Program-made: the position numbers and the translations under genes
Part shown: positions 1 through 8,800 of the stretch, piece after piece
Position numbering within the stretch: the stretch's first letter is position 1
How the letters are laid out: each line of letters opens with the position of its first letter
The notes under the pieces: model-generated
What the model saw: only the letters and a program-made list of their open reading frames with translations
Told to the model about the DNA's origin: nothing
Databases searched by the model: none
Assembly (NCBI GenBank): GCA_028351415.1
Contig: JAOMJV010000004.1
Span: 1-60,204 of the forward strand
Direction of reading: 5' to 3'
Source of the DNA: Candidatus Nitrosopumilus sp.
Lineage (GTDB): Archaea; Thermoproteota; Nitrososphaeria; Nitrososphaerales; Nitrosopumilaceae
DNA length: 60,204 nucleotides

Positions 1-547
1 TTTCACCCTGAACTCCAGATGTACCAGTTGGACCTTTCGATCCTGGAACTCCAACAGGACCAGTTAGTCCTTTGTCACCAATAGTACCTTGTGGACCTTT
101 GTCACCAGAGGGTCCAGGTGGGCCACGAATTCCAGAAAGTCCTTTGTCACCAGATAAACCAGTTGGACCTTTTTCACCAGAGGGTCCAAGAGTTCCTTTT
201 AATCCAGAAAGTCCTTTGTCACCAATAGTACCAGTTGGACCTTTGTCACCTTTGTCACCTGTTGGACCAGCAGTGCCTTTGTCACCTTTGTCACCTTTGT
301 CACCTGTAATTCCTTTGTCGCCAGAAAGTCCTTTGTCACCTGTAATTCCTTTGTCACCTTGTGATCCTTTGTCACCTGTAGCACCTTTGTCACCAATAGT
401 ACCAGTTGGACCAATTGGTCCCTTACCACCAAGTGGTCCTTGTTGTCCAGGCGGACCAGGTGGACCTTTGTCACCAGACGGACCTTGTGGACCAGCAGTG
501 CCTTTGTCACCAGATGGACCTCGTTCACCAGATGCACCAGTTGTTCC
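1..547 (-). repeat. Triplet-periodic Gly-X-Y coding repeat
   Basis: Nine-base periodic DNA encodes uninterrupted Gly-X-Y on the reverse strand, with many copies of the unit for Gly-Asp-Lys. The periodicity also creates long spurious open frames on both strands. Confidence 0.9.
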
Positions 548-964
548 TTTAGAATTAAAATTAGAAGTAGTTTTAGAAGTAGATTTAGATTTTACATTAT
601 TGTTAGATGTTTGATTTTTTTCTTTTTTAATAGAAGGTTTAGTAGTAGATGGTTCAGAAGATTTTCTTAACCTGACATCAAAAATAGAGTATAGTGAAGA
701 GAATAAGTCATTTACAACAACCCAAACAACATCTACATCATCGATAGATTTAGGAAGAGGGTTTTTAGAGTCGCCTACTACTTCAGAAAAAATACCATCC
801 TTGACCCTAAGATGAAAATTTCCTGTCCATAAAGGAGAAAAGGTTTTTCCACGAATTTCCTCATCAGATGGTTTAACATCAATTAGAGAGATTTGAGCTT
901 CATAAACACCAGATTGCTTAAATGGTGACTGTCCCTGTATTTCAATTCGTGGCTGAGATGACAC
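1..964 (-). CDS. Collagen-like Gly-X-Y repeat protein, C-terminus beyond left edge
   Basis: The reverse strand is open from a GTG at 964 to the window edge. An in-frame TAA four codons upstream of that GTG bounds the start. The first 139 residues are non-collagenous (opening [12 protein letters not shown]) with a Ser/Thr/Lys/Asn-rich linker before the repeat. From Gly140 every third residue is Gly, about 60 triplets within the window, rich in GDKG, GPTG and GPP. No signal peptide or membrane segment is visible at the N-terminus, which is odd for a collagen-like surface fibre. The repeat should form a triple helix; what the N-terminal domain does is unknown. The C-terminal part is outside the window. 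Function is not assigned. Confidence 0.85.
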   Translation of the reverse strand, partial: MSSQPRIEIQGQSPFKQSGVYEAQISLIDVKPSDEEIRGKTFSPLWTGNFHLRVKDGIFSEVVGDSKNPLPKSIDDVDVVWVVVNDLFSSLYSIFDVRLRKSSEPSTTKPSIKKEKNQTSNNNVKSKSTSKTTSNFNSKGTTGASGERGPSGDKGTAGPQGPSGDKGPPGPPGQQGPLGGKGPIGPTGTIGDKGATGDKGSQGDKGITGDKGLSGDKGITGDKGDKGDKGTAGPTGDKGDKGPTGTIGDKGLSGLKGTLGPSGEKGPTGLSGDKGLSGIRGPPGPSGDKGPQGTIGDKGLTGPVGVPGSKGPTGTSGVQGE

Positions 965-1089
965 AGTGGTTGGTTAATGTTTGAAGTATTTCAGGATTTG
1001 GATCGCTAAATCTAACCAAAATGCCAAATTACGAAGAATAATCTCAATTAAAATGGTATTTATCTAGATGAAGATAAAAAATTGACAAG

Positions 1090-2214
1090 ATGTTTGGTAA
1101 AAAAAATAAAAAAGTAGAAGCAAAATTAGATAAAAAAGGATCAGACAGCCCAGTTACCAAAGAAACCAGTTTAGTGGATCCAAGTTATAATATTAAAAAA
1201 TTATTTAAAAAAGGCATCAATTTAATGGCAGATGAAAAATTAGACGACGCCATAGAAGTGTTTGAGCAAGCATTACGAATTGAACCAGACAACATTGAAA
1301 TTTTAATGAAATTAGGATATGCAAGATTTCATCTAGAGGATCACAATGATGCACTAAAAGTATATGATAAAATTTTAGAAATAGATGTAACAAATCCAGA
1401 AGCATGGAATCTTAAAGGATTAGTTCATTACGAACAGAGAAAATATTCACAAGCATTAGATGCAGTCAACAAAGCAATAGATTCAGATAAGACATACGGA
1501 ATGGCATGGTACAACAAGGCATGTTTCTTATCATTGTTAAATCAAGTACCAGAATCACTGCAAGCACTAAAACATGCCATAGAAATTGATGTTAAAAATG
1601 CTAGAAAATCAATTAGAGATAAAGACTTTGTTAACGTAAGGATTGAAGAAGGATTCAAAAGAATTGAAGAAGTTGTTGTTCTAGAATCAGTCAAACAGGG
1701 ATACCATACAATAGGAGCAATTGTTTGGACAACATTCTTAGATAAAATTGATGCAGAAAAAGCTTTAAGAAAATTACTAGAGAAAGGATTAATTGTACAA
1801 AATGAAAAACGTGATGGCCTAAGTAAAATACCAATTTATGATCTTTCAGATAACTTTGCAGAAAAAGTGGGTAAAGAAAAAATAGGATTATTTGGAATTA
1901 AAAGAAAGAAACTTCCAAAGCCAGTTAAAAATTTGAAAATAATGAGTCAAGCAATTCAATCGGCAAAAGAAGCAATTGAAGAAGCAGACATAGAGAAAGC
2001 AGTAGAGGCTTTTGATCAATTCATTGATCCAGCAAAATCAGGAGAGCAAATGATAGAGAATTTCTTTGAAGCTCACAGGGAAATAAGATTATGGAAAATA
2101 AGATTAAGTGATAGAGGAGCAGATTACATGATTGATAACAAAGACAAGATGATAGAGGTTTTAGAAAATGTTGAAGTTACGATTACTAAAAAACTTAGAG
2201 ATGAAATAGCCTAG
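1090..2214 (+). CDS. TPR-repeat protein with an internal winged-helix-like region
   Basis: 374 residues. A Lys-rich N-terminus is followed by about four tetratricopeptide repeats (residues ~38-170; for example a helix pair around NPEAWNLKGLVHYEQRKY), a protein-protein interaction scaffold. Residues ~195-255 (opening near LESVKQGYHTIGAIVW, ending in LLEKGLIVQNEKRDG) look like a winged helix with a wing, and the rest is helical. No signal peptide, so probably cytosolic. The combination suggests an adaptor or regulator, but no partner is evident. It is divergent from the collagen-like gene across a 125-base AT-rich spacer. TPR call is firm; the winged helix is an inference from pattern. Confidence 0.8.
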   Translation: MFGKKNKKVEAKLDKKGSDSPVTKETSLVDPSYNIKKLFKKGINLMADEKLDDAIEVFEQALRIEPDNIEILMKLGYARFHLEDHNDALKVYDKILEIDVTNPEAWNLKGLVHYEQRKYSQALDAVNKAIDSDKTYGMAWYNKACFLSLLNQVPESLQALKHAIEIDVKNARKSIRDKDFVNVRIEEGFKRIEEVVVLESVKQGYHTIGAIVWTTFLDKIDAEKALRKLLEKGLIVQNEKRDGLSKIPIYDLSDNFAEKVGKEKIGLFGIKRKKLPKPVKNLKIMSQAIQSAKEAIEEADIEKAVEAFDQFIDPAKSGEQMIENFFEAHREIRLWKIRLSDRGADYMIDNKDKMIEVLENVEVTITKKLRDEIA

Positions 2215-2273
2215 ATCATTCTACACGTAAATTCCAGCAACTAGTTTTATTTTTGAGCACAGATATTTCTAAA

Positions 2274-3080
2274 TTATTCAGCAGATAAATCCCAATAATT
2301 TGCATCTGCTTGTTTGTCAGTAGGTTTTTCTAAATTTTTCCATTCCTTAAATGATCTAACGTATAATTTTGCATTAGGTATTCCCGTAGATTTAAGGGCA
2401 TAGTATGCCAATCCAGATAAAGTACCCACACTGCCGCAATAAGTAATTATTTCAGAATCACCAGAAATACCCCTGTTATCAAATAATCTTTTCATGTCTT
2501 CTTTTGGGCGAAGGATCCCATCATTACTTGACAGTGTACGATAAGGAAGATTAACAGCACCAGGAATATGCTGTTCAAGATAATTCAATCGCTCTCTATT
2601 ATCAATTAAAATTACATCGTCTCGCAATTTTGCAGATTCTAAATAATCAGAAGTCGCCAAAATATTAGATTGTAAATTCATAGAGTGTTCTTTGTTAGAT
2701 ATTTCAGGAGTTAGTGAGTCAATTTCTAATCCTAATGATTTCCAATTACCAAAAGTTGTTTCAAGTAAAGTTACATCAGAGTGTCCAATCCATTCTAACG
2801 TCCAAGCTACACGAGATGCCAATGCACCAAAAGTATCATCGTAAACAACAACAGGAGTTTCATCGTCTATGCCCAAAGAATTTACAAGTTTCAAAACACG
2901 TTCAGGGCTATCATCAGATAAGAGAGTAGCTAAAGGTAAATTTACAGAATTTGGAATATGATCTTGTTTGTAATCACCTTCACGTCTAACATCAATGACT
3001 CTAACACTCTTGTCTCGAATTTCAGAACGTAGTGAATCAATATCAGTAGTAACTTTAACAGCTTCAGTCAAGCTGCACAT
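2274..3080 (-). CDS. Two-domain rhodanese-family sulfurtransferase
   Basis: 268 residues with tandem rhodanese domains, the layout of thiosulfate/3-mercaptopyruvate sulfurtransferases. The N-terminal domain (residues ~12-120) has Asp where the active Cys would be (VVVYDDTFGALASR), the usual structural copy. The C-terminal domain (~140-260) carries the catalytic loop ITYCGSVGT with Cys215, where a persulfide would form. The start overlaps the end of the upstream siroheme reductase gene by 13 bases, so the two are probably co-transcribed and translationally coupled. Context suggests that it moves sulfane sulfur made or used alongside that reductase. The donor substrate cannot be read from the sequence. 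Confidence 0.92.
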   Translation of the reverse strand: MCSLTEAVKVTTDIDSLRSEIRDKSVRVIDVRREGDYKQDHIPNSVNLPLATLLSDDSPERVLKLVNSLGIDDETPVVVYDDTFGALASRVAWTLEWIGHSDVTLLETTFGNWKSLGLEIDSLTPEISNKEHSMNLQSNILATSDYLESAKLRDDVILIDNRERLNYLEQHIPGAVNLPYRTLSSNDGILRPKEDMKRLFDNRGISGDSEIITYCGSVGTLSGLAYYALKSTGIPNAKLYVRSFKEWKNLEKPTDKQADANYWDLSAE

Positions 3081-4876
3081 TCACCCTTACCAGTTTTTGT
3101 ATGATAACTAGTATCGCTGCCATAATCAAGATAGAAATCAGGATCATCCTCTTTGGTCGGAGGAACAACAATAGGTTCCAATACTTTTTTGATATCTCCA
3201 ACAGATTTAATGTTAGAATCCTCACTATCATTTACAATTCGATGAATCCAAGATTTCAATGTGTCACCAGATTGTTTATTTTCTTTAAACATTTCAATTA
3301 TTTTTAAAATAACAGGAATGACTCGTTTAGCTGGTACCCTAAGACATGTTTGACCCAACGTAGTGTCAGCGTCAAAACGACCACCAAGAGACATTTGATA
3401 ATTTGGATACATGTCTTTTCCCAAACGACCACCACCTCCAAAGAAACCAATTGTTGCAATACCATGTTGTGCACAGGAGTTTGGGCATCCACTAATCTTA
3501 ATTGAAGAATCAGTGAGATCTTCATCCTCATCAAGTTTTAATTCAAGAAATTTTCTTTGGATTTCTTTTGCAAGTCTGTGAGAATTAGTTAATGCCAAAT
3601 TACAAGAAGTGGTTCCAGAACAACCAACAGGCGTAGTCATAGTTAAGCCGCCAGATTTGGCCAAGCCAGTTTCAAGAAGTTTAGAATATAATTTGACCAA
3701 ATCGTCTTCATGGACATATCGTAATGCCACATTTTGAACAAATCCAGATCTAGCCTTACCCTCAGAAGAGAATTCGCGAATAAGAGTAGCCATAGAATTT
3801 AATTGGTTTGAAGTAATATCACCAGCTTCTAAAGTAATAAACACAGAATAGTATTCAGACTGTTTTTGTTTCATGGTATTTGTTTTAAGCCATCTAGCAT
3901 ATCCATCAGGAACTGAACTTCCACTTTCGTCACTGATTTTCAGTGGACGTGTGATTTTATCAGGAGTTGTATCAACTTTTAATTTAGTAACTACAGATTG
4001 AGTAGCTCTAACAATTGCCCTTTCTTTTAATACAAGGTTTTGGAATTTTTCCCAACCCATATCATTAACAAGATAACGCATTCTGTTTCTTGCTAGATTT
4101 TTTCTATCACCCAATCTATCAAATATTCTCATGACAGCAATTGAAGTGTAAAGTAAATCTTCTTCAGGAGTAAAATCTTCTAACTGATGTCCAATAAAAG
4201 ATCTATTTCCCAAACCACCACCAAGGAAAATTTTGAAACCTTTTTGTTCAGAACCATTGATTTGTTGAATTTCTGGAATTAATCCAACATCAACCATTCT
4301 CACCATCCCATGTTTCTCACAACAAGTAAAATTAAATTTAAATTTACGTGGAAGACTTTGTGCCATAGGATTTCGTAAAAAGAATTTTGCAGTTGCAAGA
4401 GCATAAGGTGTAGAATCAAATTTCTCATCAGAGCAAACACCAGATAATGGACTGCACATTACATTTCGTACAGAATTTCCACATGCCTCTCTTGAAGTTA
4501 AGCCAACTTCAGCAAGAGACCTAAAGATTTCCGAAACATCCTCAAGAACTACCCAGTGTAATTGAATATTTTCTCGTGTGGAAAAATGTGCACTACCTAT
4601 AGAATATTGTTCACTAAGTCTAGATAGTGTTTCAAATTGTTTAGGATAGATTTCACCAGCAGGTAATTTAACACGAACCATAGCATAGTCACTAGTCATT
4701 CTAGTACCGTATGCGCCATGTTGAAGTCTAAAGCGTCTGAAACTATCCTCATCATATTTTCCTTGACGATATAGTTTTACAGTATTGGCAAAATTATCAG
4801 CCTCATCAACTCTAGCCCAATTAATTTTAGGTTTAGCAGAATCAGATGAAGATGGCGTTAATTTAGAAATGCTCAA
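3068..4876 (-). CDS. Ferredoxin-dependent nitrite/sulfite reductase (siroheme, 4Fe-4S)
   Basis: 602 residues with the duplicated NiR/SiR architecture: a ferredoxin-like half-domain near the N-terminus (LQHGAYGTRM...) and a second around residue 350, each followed by a catalytic domain. The 4Fe-4S/siroheme ligands are visible as Cys419-x5-Cys425 (VGCSGTTSCN) and Cys464-x3-Cys468 (SGCPNSCAQHG). Family members reduce nitrite to ammonia or sulfite to sulfide with six electrons from ferredoxin. The coupled rhodanese gene and nearby TusA favour a sulfur role, but nitrite reduction is equally possible in an ammonia oxidiser. It starts at ATG 4876, divergent from thi4 across an AT-rich spacer. Confidence 0.93.
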   Translation of the reverse strand: MSISKLTPSSSDSAKPKINWARVDEADNFANTVKLYRQGKYDEDSFRRFRLQHGAYGTRMTSDYAMVRVKLPAGEIYPKQFETLSRLSEQYSIGSAHFSTRENIQLHWVVLEDVSEIFRSLAEVGLTSREACGNSVRNVMCSPLSGVCSDEKFDSTPYALATAKFFLRNPMAQSLPRKFKFNFTCCEKHGMVRMVDVGLIPEIQQINGSEQKGFKIFLGGGLGNRSFIGHQLEDFTPEEDLLYTSIAVMRIFDRLGDRKNLARNRMRYLVNDMGWEKFQNLVLKERAIVRATQSVVTKLKVDTTPDKITRPLKISDESGSSVPDGYARWLKTNTMKQKQSEYYSVFITLEAGDITSNQLNSMATLIREFSSEGKARSGFVQNVALRYVHEDDLVKLYSKLLETGLAKSGGLTMTTPVGCSGTTSCNLALTNSHRLAKEIQRKFLELKLDEDEDLTDSSIKISGCPNSCAQHGIATIGFFGGGGRLGKDMYPNYQMSLGGRFDADTTLGQTCLRVPAKRVIPVILKIIEMFKENKQSGDTLKSWIHRIVNDSEDSNIKSVGDIKKVLEPIVVPPTKEDDPDFYLDYGSDTSYHTKTGKGECAA

Positions 4877-5031
4877 TATAATAAAATTGAAGTTAGTTTG
4901 GTTATAAATTTTTTATATCAAGGCATTTTTGGATAAAAAAATCAAAATATAAACAAAATTTTCCCATTTATTTACGCATGATAATTAAAAATAATTATTA
5001 GAACCTGATTTTAAAATGTGCGAAAGTATTA

Positions 5032-5874
5032 ATGGATAATAAAAATATCTACATCATGCAAGAGCCAACATTAGCGGAACAATCTACAAAAATATTCACG
5101 GATGTTCGTGAAGTTGTAATTACACGTGCTATTGCAAACGAATTTCATGAAGTTTTAGATGATAGAGCGGAATCAGACGTAATAATTATCGGTGCAGGTC
5201 CTGCAGGATTAACAGCCAGTAGGGAGCTTTCAAACATGGGTTACAAAGTTTTAGTTATTGAACAAAATAATTACCTAGGCGGCGGATATTGGTTAGGAGG
5301 ATACATGATGAATCCAGTTACAGTTAGAGAACCTGCACAAAAGTTTTGGGACGAATTAGGAATTCCATACAAAAAAGTTGCAGATGGATTATACTTGACA
5401 CCAGGACCACATGCAGTATCAAAATTAATTGGAGCAGCATGTGATTCAGGGGTAAAATTTCTACAACTTACAAAGTTTGATGATTTAGTCTTAAAGAACG
5501 GAAGAGTTGCAGGAATCGTAGTCAATTGGATGCCAGTTTCAGCATTACCACGTAACATCACATGTGTTGATCCAATAGCATTAGAAGCAAAAATAGTAGT
5601 TGACGCATCAGGTCATGATTCAGTAGCAGTGAAAAGATTAGTGGATAGAGGATTAGCAGAATGGAAAGGAATGGAACCAATGCACGTCAATGACGGAGAA
5701 GAACACGTAGTCAATAAAACAGGTGAAATTTATCCAGGATTGGTTGCAGCAGGAATGTCAGTTACTGAAACTTATGGGTTAGCAAGAATGGGACCAACGT
5801 TTGGTTCAATGCTATACTCAGGAAAGAAAGCAGCACAAATAGTAGCTGAGAAACTAAAAGAGTTAGAGAGATAA
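5032..5874 (+). CDS. thi4: Thiamine thiazole synthase, Thi4 family
   Basis: 280 residues. It builds the ADP-thiazole moiety of thiamine from NAD, glycine and a sulfur source. A dinucleotide-binding motif (IIIGAGPAGLTA, ~51-62) is followed by the family's LGGGYWLGG loop, GHDS and the C-terminal RMGPTFGSM motif. Cys178 in NITCVDPIALEAK occupies the position of the sacrificed Cys of yeast Thi4, whereas the sulfide-using Methanocaldococcus enzyme has His there. This predicts a Cys-donor type. The first ATG at 5032 is used; an internal ATG at 5056 is also possible because the first eight residues are not family-like. No TPP riboswitch was recognised in the leader. Confidence 0.93.
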   Translation: MDNKNIYIMQEPTLAEQSTKIFTDVREVVITRAIANEFHEVLDDRAESDVIIIGAGPAGLTASRELSNMGYKVLVIEQNNYLGGGYWLGGYMMNPVTVREPAQKFWDELGIPYKKVADGLYLTPGPHAVSKLIGAACDSGVKFLQLTKFDDLVLKNGRVAGIVVNWMPVSALPRNITCVDPIALEAKIVVDASGHDSVAVKRLVDRGLAEWKGMEPMHVNDGEEHVVNKTGEIYPGLVAAGMSVTETYGLARMGPTFGSMLYSGKKAAQIVAEKLKELER

Positions 5875-5900
5875 GTAATTAATTAAATAACTAGACCATA

Positions 5901-6695
5901 GTGAAAATTTCAAAAATAATACTATACAATGAACCTTCAGTTCCAAAAATAGATATTAACAATATAGAAAAATTTATTGAAAATACATTTCAAATTAAAA
6001 CGGAAATAAGAAATAACATTTTTGAAAATTTAAATGAAAAAATGTGCAAAAATATCGCTAGTAGTAGAATCTTTAACTTAAAAAAAATATTTCAAAAACA
6101 TATTCCATCGATCGAAGAAATTTTAATTGAATCAGAGAATAAAGACATGTCAAATAGAGAAGAAATGATACTCTACGATGGAATTGAATTAAATAAAATA
6201 ATTGCAGAATTAATTCCAAGTGAGGAAAAAAATCAAGATACTTTAAACATAATTTTTACAAATAAACTCACATGTACATTTGATGAAAATGATTTCAGAT
6301 ATCATGCAAGAGCATGGGTTGGATCAAATCCAATAATAATTTCAACTACAGGCATAATTGAAGCTCCTGCCAAACCCAAACAATACTATCTAGATCTAAT
6401 GACCAATTTTTCAAAAGAAGAAATTGAAGAAATTAAGAAAAAATACAAAGGTCAATTTTTAGAATATGGGGATTCCAGAATGCCAGAGATAGTTGAAGGA
6501 TATGCATTACAAGCAATATTTTACTTTGAAACAGGAGATGCTTTTTGTGACAATAGTCAATGTAGGTTATTTAATGCCCATTGGCAAAAAGATCTTTTCA
6601 TTTCACAAATAGATAATAAAAAAATGTGTAAAAAACATGAAGAGTACATGATAAAAATTAGAAACAAAAAATGTCAGAATGATATCTTAGAATAA
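5901..6695 (+). CDS. Conserved hypothetical protein, resembles DUF6775 putative metallopeptidase
   Basis: 264 residues from a GTG start, 26 bases after thi4. The opening KISKIILYNEPSVPKIDI and the core YHARAWVGSNPIIISTTGI resemble a thaumarchaeal family that I recall as DUF6775, described as putative metallopeptidases; I see no HExxH. A C-terminal Cys/His group (FCDNSQCRLFNAHW ... MCKKHE) could bind a metal. No signal peptide. Function is not established, and the family name is from memory. Confidence 0.65.
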   Translation: MKISKIILYNEPSVPKIDINNIEKFIENTFQIKTEIRNNIFENLNEKMCKNIASSRIFNLKKIFQKHIPSIEEILIESENKDMSNREEMILYDGIELNKIIAELIPSEEKNQDTLNIIFTNKLTCTFDENDFRYHARAWVGSNPIIISTTGIIEAPAKPKQYYLDLMTNFSKEEIEEIKKKYKGQFLEYGDSRMPEIVEGYALQAIFYFETGDAFCDNSQCRLFNAHWQKDLFISQIDNKKMCKKHEEYMIKIRNKKCQNDILE

Positions 6696-6735
6696 TATAT
6701 TGACTTAAATTATTGAAATAAAGACGTTATACACT

Positions 6736-7734
6736 ATGATGTCAGCAGATTCAGGAGCAGCAGTATTACAAACTAATAATGACGGCCCAAAAATACCAGA
6801 TGCAAAGAAAACTAAATTTGATGTGATCATTGTTGGTGCAGGACCATCAGGATATACTGCAGGAATTTATTGTTCAAGAGCAGGTTATGATACTTTAATT
6901 TTATCAGGATTACTACCGGGAGGACAGCTAGTCAACACTACAGAAGTTGAAAACTATCCAGGATTTGAGAATGGGATAATGGGTCCAGATTTAATGATAG
7001 AGATGAGAAAGCAATCTCAAAGAATGGGAACCACTATTGTTGATGATGTAGTAGTGGACACAGATTTTAGACGTGCACCTTACAAAGTATTAACAAGTTC
7101 TGAAGAATATGAAGCAGGAGCAGTGATTATTGCAACAGGTGCAAATCCAAGAAAAATGGGAATTGAAGGAGAAGAGGAATTTTCAGGTAAAGGAGTATCA
7201 TATTGTGCAACATGTGATGGGCCATTCTTTAGAAACATGGAACTTGTTGTGGTAGGCGGTGGAGACTCAGCAATTGAGGAGGCAACATTTCTAACAAAAT
7301 TTGCAACCAAAATCCACGTAGTGCATAGAAGAGGAGAATTGCGTGCAAGTAAAGTAATGCAAGAAAGAGCCATGAATAATGAAAAAATACAATTTCATTG
7401 GAATTCAGAAGTCATTCAGATTAAAGGTGATCAGAAAATGCAGCAAGCAGTATTAAAAAATCTAAAAACAAATGAAGAAAAAACAATAGACGTAGGAGGA
7501 TTGTTTGTTGCAATTGGACACATACCAAATACACAATTATTCAAAGGTCAAATAGATTTAGATGATGAAGGATACATCATATTAAAAAATAAAACACATA
7601 CAAACATGGAAGGAATTTTTGCAGCAGGAGATGTACACGATAGAAGTTACAGACAAGCAATTACAGCTGCTGGCTTTGGATGTATGGCTGCAATAGATGT
7701 GGATAAATTTTTAACAGAAAATGCAGACAAGTAA
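6736..7734 (+). CDS. trxB: Thioredoxin-disulfide reductase
   Basis: 332 residues of the low-Mr thioredoxin reductase family. The FAD-binding site is at ~31-43 (VIIVGAGPSGYTAGIY), the redox CATC at Cys157/Cys160 (SYCATCDGPFF), the NADPH-binding site at VVVGGGDSAIEEA, and the C-terminal FAD motif at GIFAAGDVHDRSYRQA. It transfers electrons from NAD(P)H to thioredoxin-like proteins in the cytosol. A roughly 25-residue low-complexity N-terminal extension precedes the fold; ATGs at 6736 and 6739 are equivalent starts. The next small gene overlaps its end by 14 bases. Confidence 0.95.
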   Translation: MMSADSGAAVLQTNNDGPKIPDAKKTKFDVIIVGAGPSGYTAGIYCSRAGYDTLILSGLLPGGQLVNTTEVENYPGFENGIMGPDLMIEMRKQSQRMGTTIVDDVVVDTDFRRAPYKVLTSSEEYEAGAVIIATGANPRKMGIEGEEEFSGKGVSYCATCDGPFFRNMELVVVGGGDSAIEEATFLTKFATKIHVVHRRGELRASKVMQERAMNNEKIQFHWNSEVIQIKGDQKMQQAVLKNLKTNEEKTIDVGGLFVAIGHIPNTQLFKGQIDLDDEGYIILKNKTHTNMEGIFAAGDVHDRSYRQAITAAGFGCMAAIDVDKFLTENADK

Positions 7735-7954
7735 AAAAGTACAATGTAAGAAATGTTTGAATAAGTTTTATCAAAAAGAAATATACACAATTCAACAATT
7801 TCAATATAAAAAAGAACCCAAATACAAATGGACGTTAGTTTTTTTTAAAAAATTAAAAATAGATGAATGGGACTCATTTTGTGAAGAATGCATTATGAGT
7901 TATTCAAAAAAATTAGATGATGTTTGGAATAAGCAAAAAGGTCAAGTTCTTTAG
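7721..7954 (+). CDS. Small zinc-ribbon-like protein
   Basis: 77 residues, overlapping the trxB end by 14 bases, which suggests translational coupling. Two CxxC pairs (CKKC at residues 9-12 and CEEC near 54-57) are separated by a basic, aromatic stretch, a pattern typical of a four-Cys zinc site. Function unknown; the link to trxB is positional only. Confidence 0.65.
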   Translation: MQTSKKVQCKKCLNKFYQKEIYTIQQFQYKKEPKYKWTLVFFKKLKIDEWDSFCEECIMSYSKKLDDVWNKQKGQVL

Positions 7955-7977
7955 TACGAATCAAGAATAATTAATTA

Positions 7978-8454
7978 ATGAGTGATGATTCTAAAAAATT
8001 TAAAAATATTATTGATAAAAAAAGTAAAAGACTAGCAGAACTAGGTTCAATTCTAGCAAAAAATCAATTTACATACAAAATTCAAGAAAAAACAACAAAA
8101 GAGTATTGGGAGGAAAGAGTCCAAGAATTAAAAAAATATGACGAAACAAGTTTAGCATATTATAATGAAATACAAAATATAATGAATTTAGTCAACAAGG
8201 ACGAAGCACAAACATACCTGCTACATATCAGTAAATTTTGTCAATTATCAGCAGACCTGATAAAAATAATGGAAAAAATTAAAGAAAATCCCTCAATCAT
8301 AGATTCTAAAGATAAGCAGCAAAGTCTTTGGAGCAAGGAAGTTAAAAAGAAAATACTAGAAATAAGTAAAAATTGTGTAGAACATGAAAAATACATGAAC
8401 GGTATTTTTAGAAAATTTTATGAAGCAAACATAAAAGAAATATTAGAAAAATAA
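7978..8454 (+). CDS. Hypothetical helical protein
   Basis: 158 residues, strongly charged and Lys-rich, almost entirely predicted helix with coiled-coil character (for example KKYDETSLAYYNEIQ). No signal peptide, membrane segment or catalytic motif. It follows the small zinc-ribbon gene by 23 bases on the same strand and ends two bases from convergent tusA. I do not recognise the family. Confidence 0.6.
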   Translation: MSDDSKKFKNIIDKKSKRLAELGSILAKNQFTYKIQEKTTKEYWEERVQELKKYDETSLAYYNEIQNIMNLVNKDEAQTYLLHISKFCQLSADLIKIMEKIKENPSIIDSKDKQQSLWSKEVKKKILEISKNCVEHEKYMNGIFRKFYEANIKEILEK

Positions 8455-8456
8455 AA

Positions 8457-8693
8457 TTATTTCATTTTTTTGATTTGAAGTGTAGTTGTACTGCCATCTT
8501 TAGTCAAATTTAATAATTCATGACCATTTCGGGTAACCCATCTAGAAATATCTTCTTCAGCATCAGGGTCATCAGCAGAAACACTGATGATTTGTCCAAC
8601 TTGCATTCGTTCAATTTCAATTTTAGTTCTAAATACAGGTTCAGGACAAAACAATCCTGTTGCATCTAATTTTTTTTCATCAAATTCAGACAT
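8457..8693 (-). CDS. tusA: TusA-family sulfur carrier protein
   Basis: 78 residues with the defining N-terminal CPxP motif (DATGLFCPEPVFRTK; Cys17) and the alpha/beta tail SVSADDPDAEEDISRW. TusA proteins carry persulfide sulfur on the CPxP Cys between cysteine desulfurases or rhodaneses and acceptors such as tRNA- or cofactor-modifying enzymes. It is separated from the rhodanese/reductase pair by the thi4-trxB block, so relation to it is possible but not shown. Confidence 0.9.
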   Translation of the reverse strand: MSEFDEKKLDATGLFCPEPVFRTKIEIERMQVGQIISVSADDPDAEEDISRWVTRNGHELLNLTKDGSTTTLQIKKMK

Positions 8694-8800
8694 TTTTACC
8701 TATAGATAAAGAATGATTTGTCATATTAAAATCTAATTAAGAAATAACGAATTAAATTAATATTTTTTACACATACATAATAAAAAATAAAATTAAAATA

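Noticed and set aside
199-537. Second reverse-strand frame over the collagen repeat
   Set aside because: Out-of-frame reading of the same repeat.
72-614. Long Pro/Ser-rich open frame on the plus strand
   Set aside because: It is the antisense shadow of the Gly-X-Y repeat; period and composition follow from the reverse-strand codons.
4877-5031. TPP riboswitch ahead of thi4
   Set aside because: No CUGAGA-type core or matching stems were found in the spacer.
7080-7373. Minus-strand frame inside trxB
   Set aside because: Antisense shadow; the plus-strand trxB motifs are complete.
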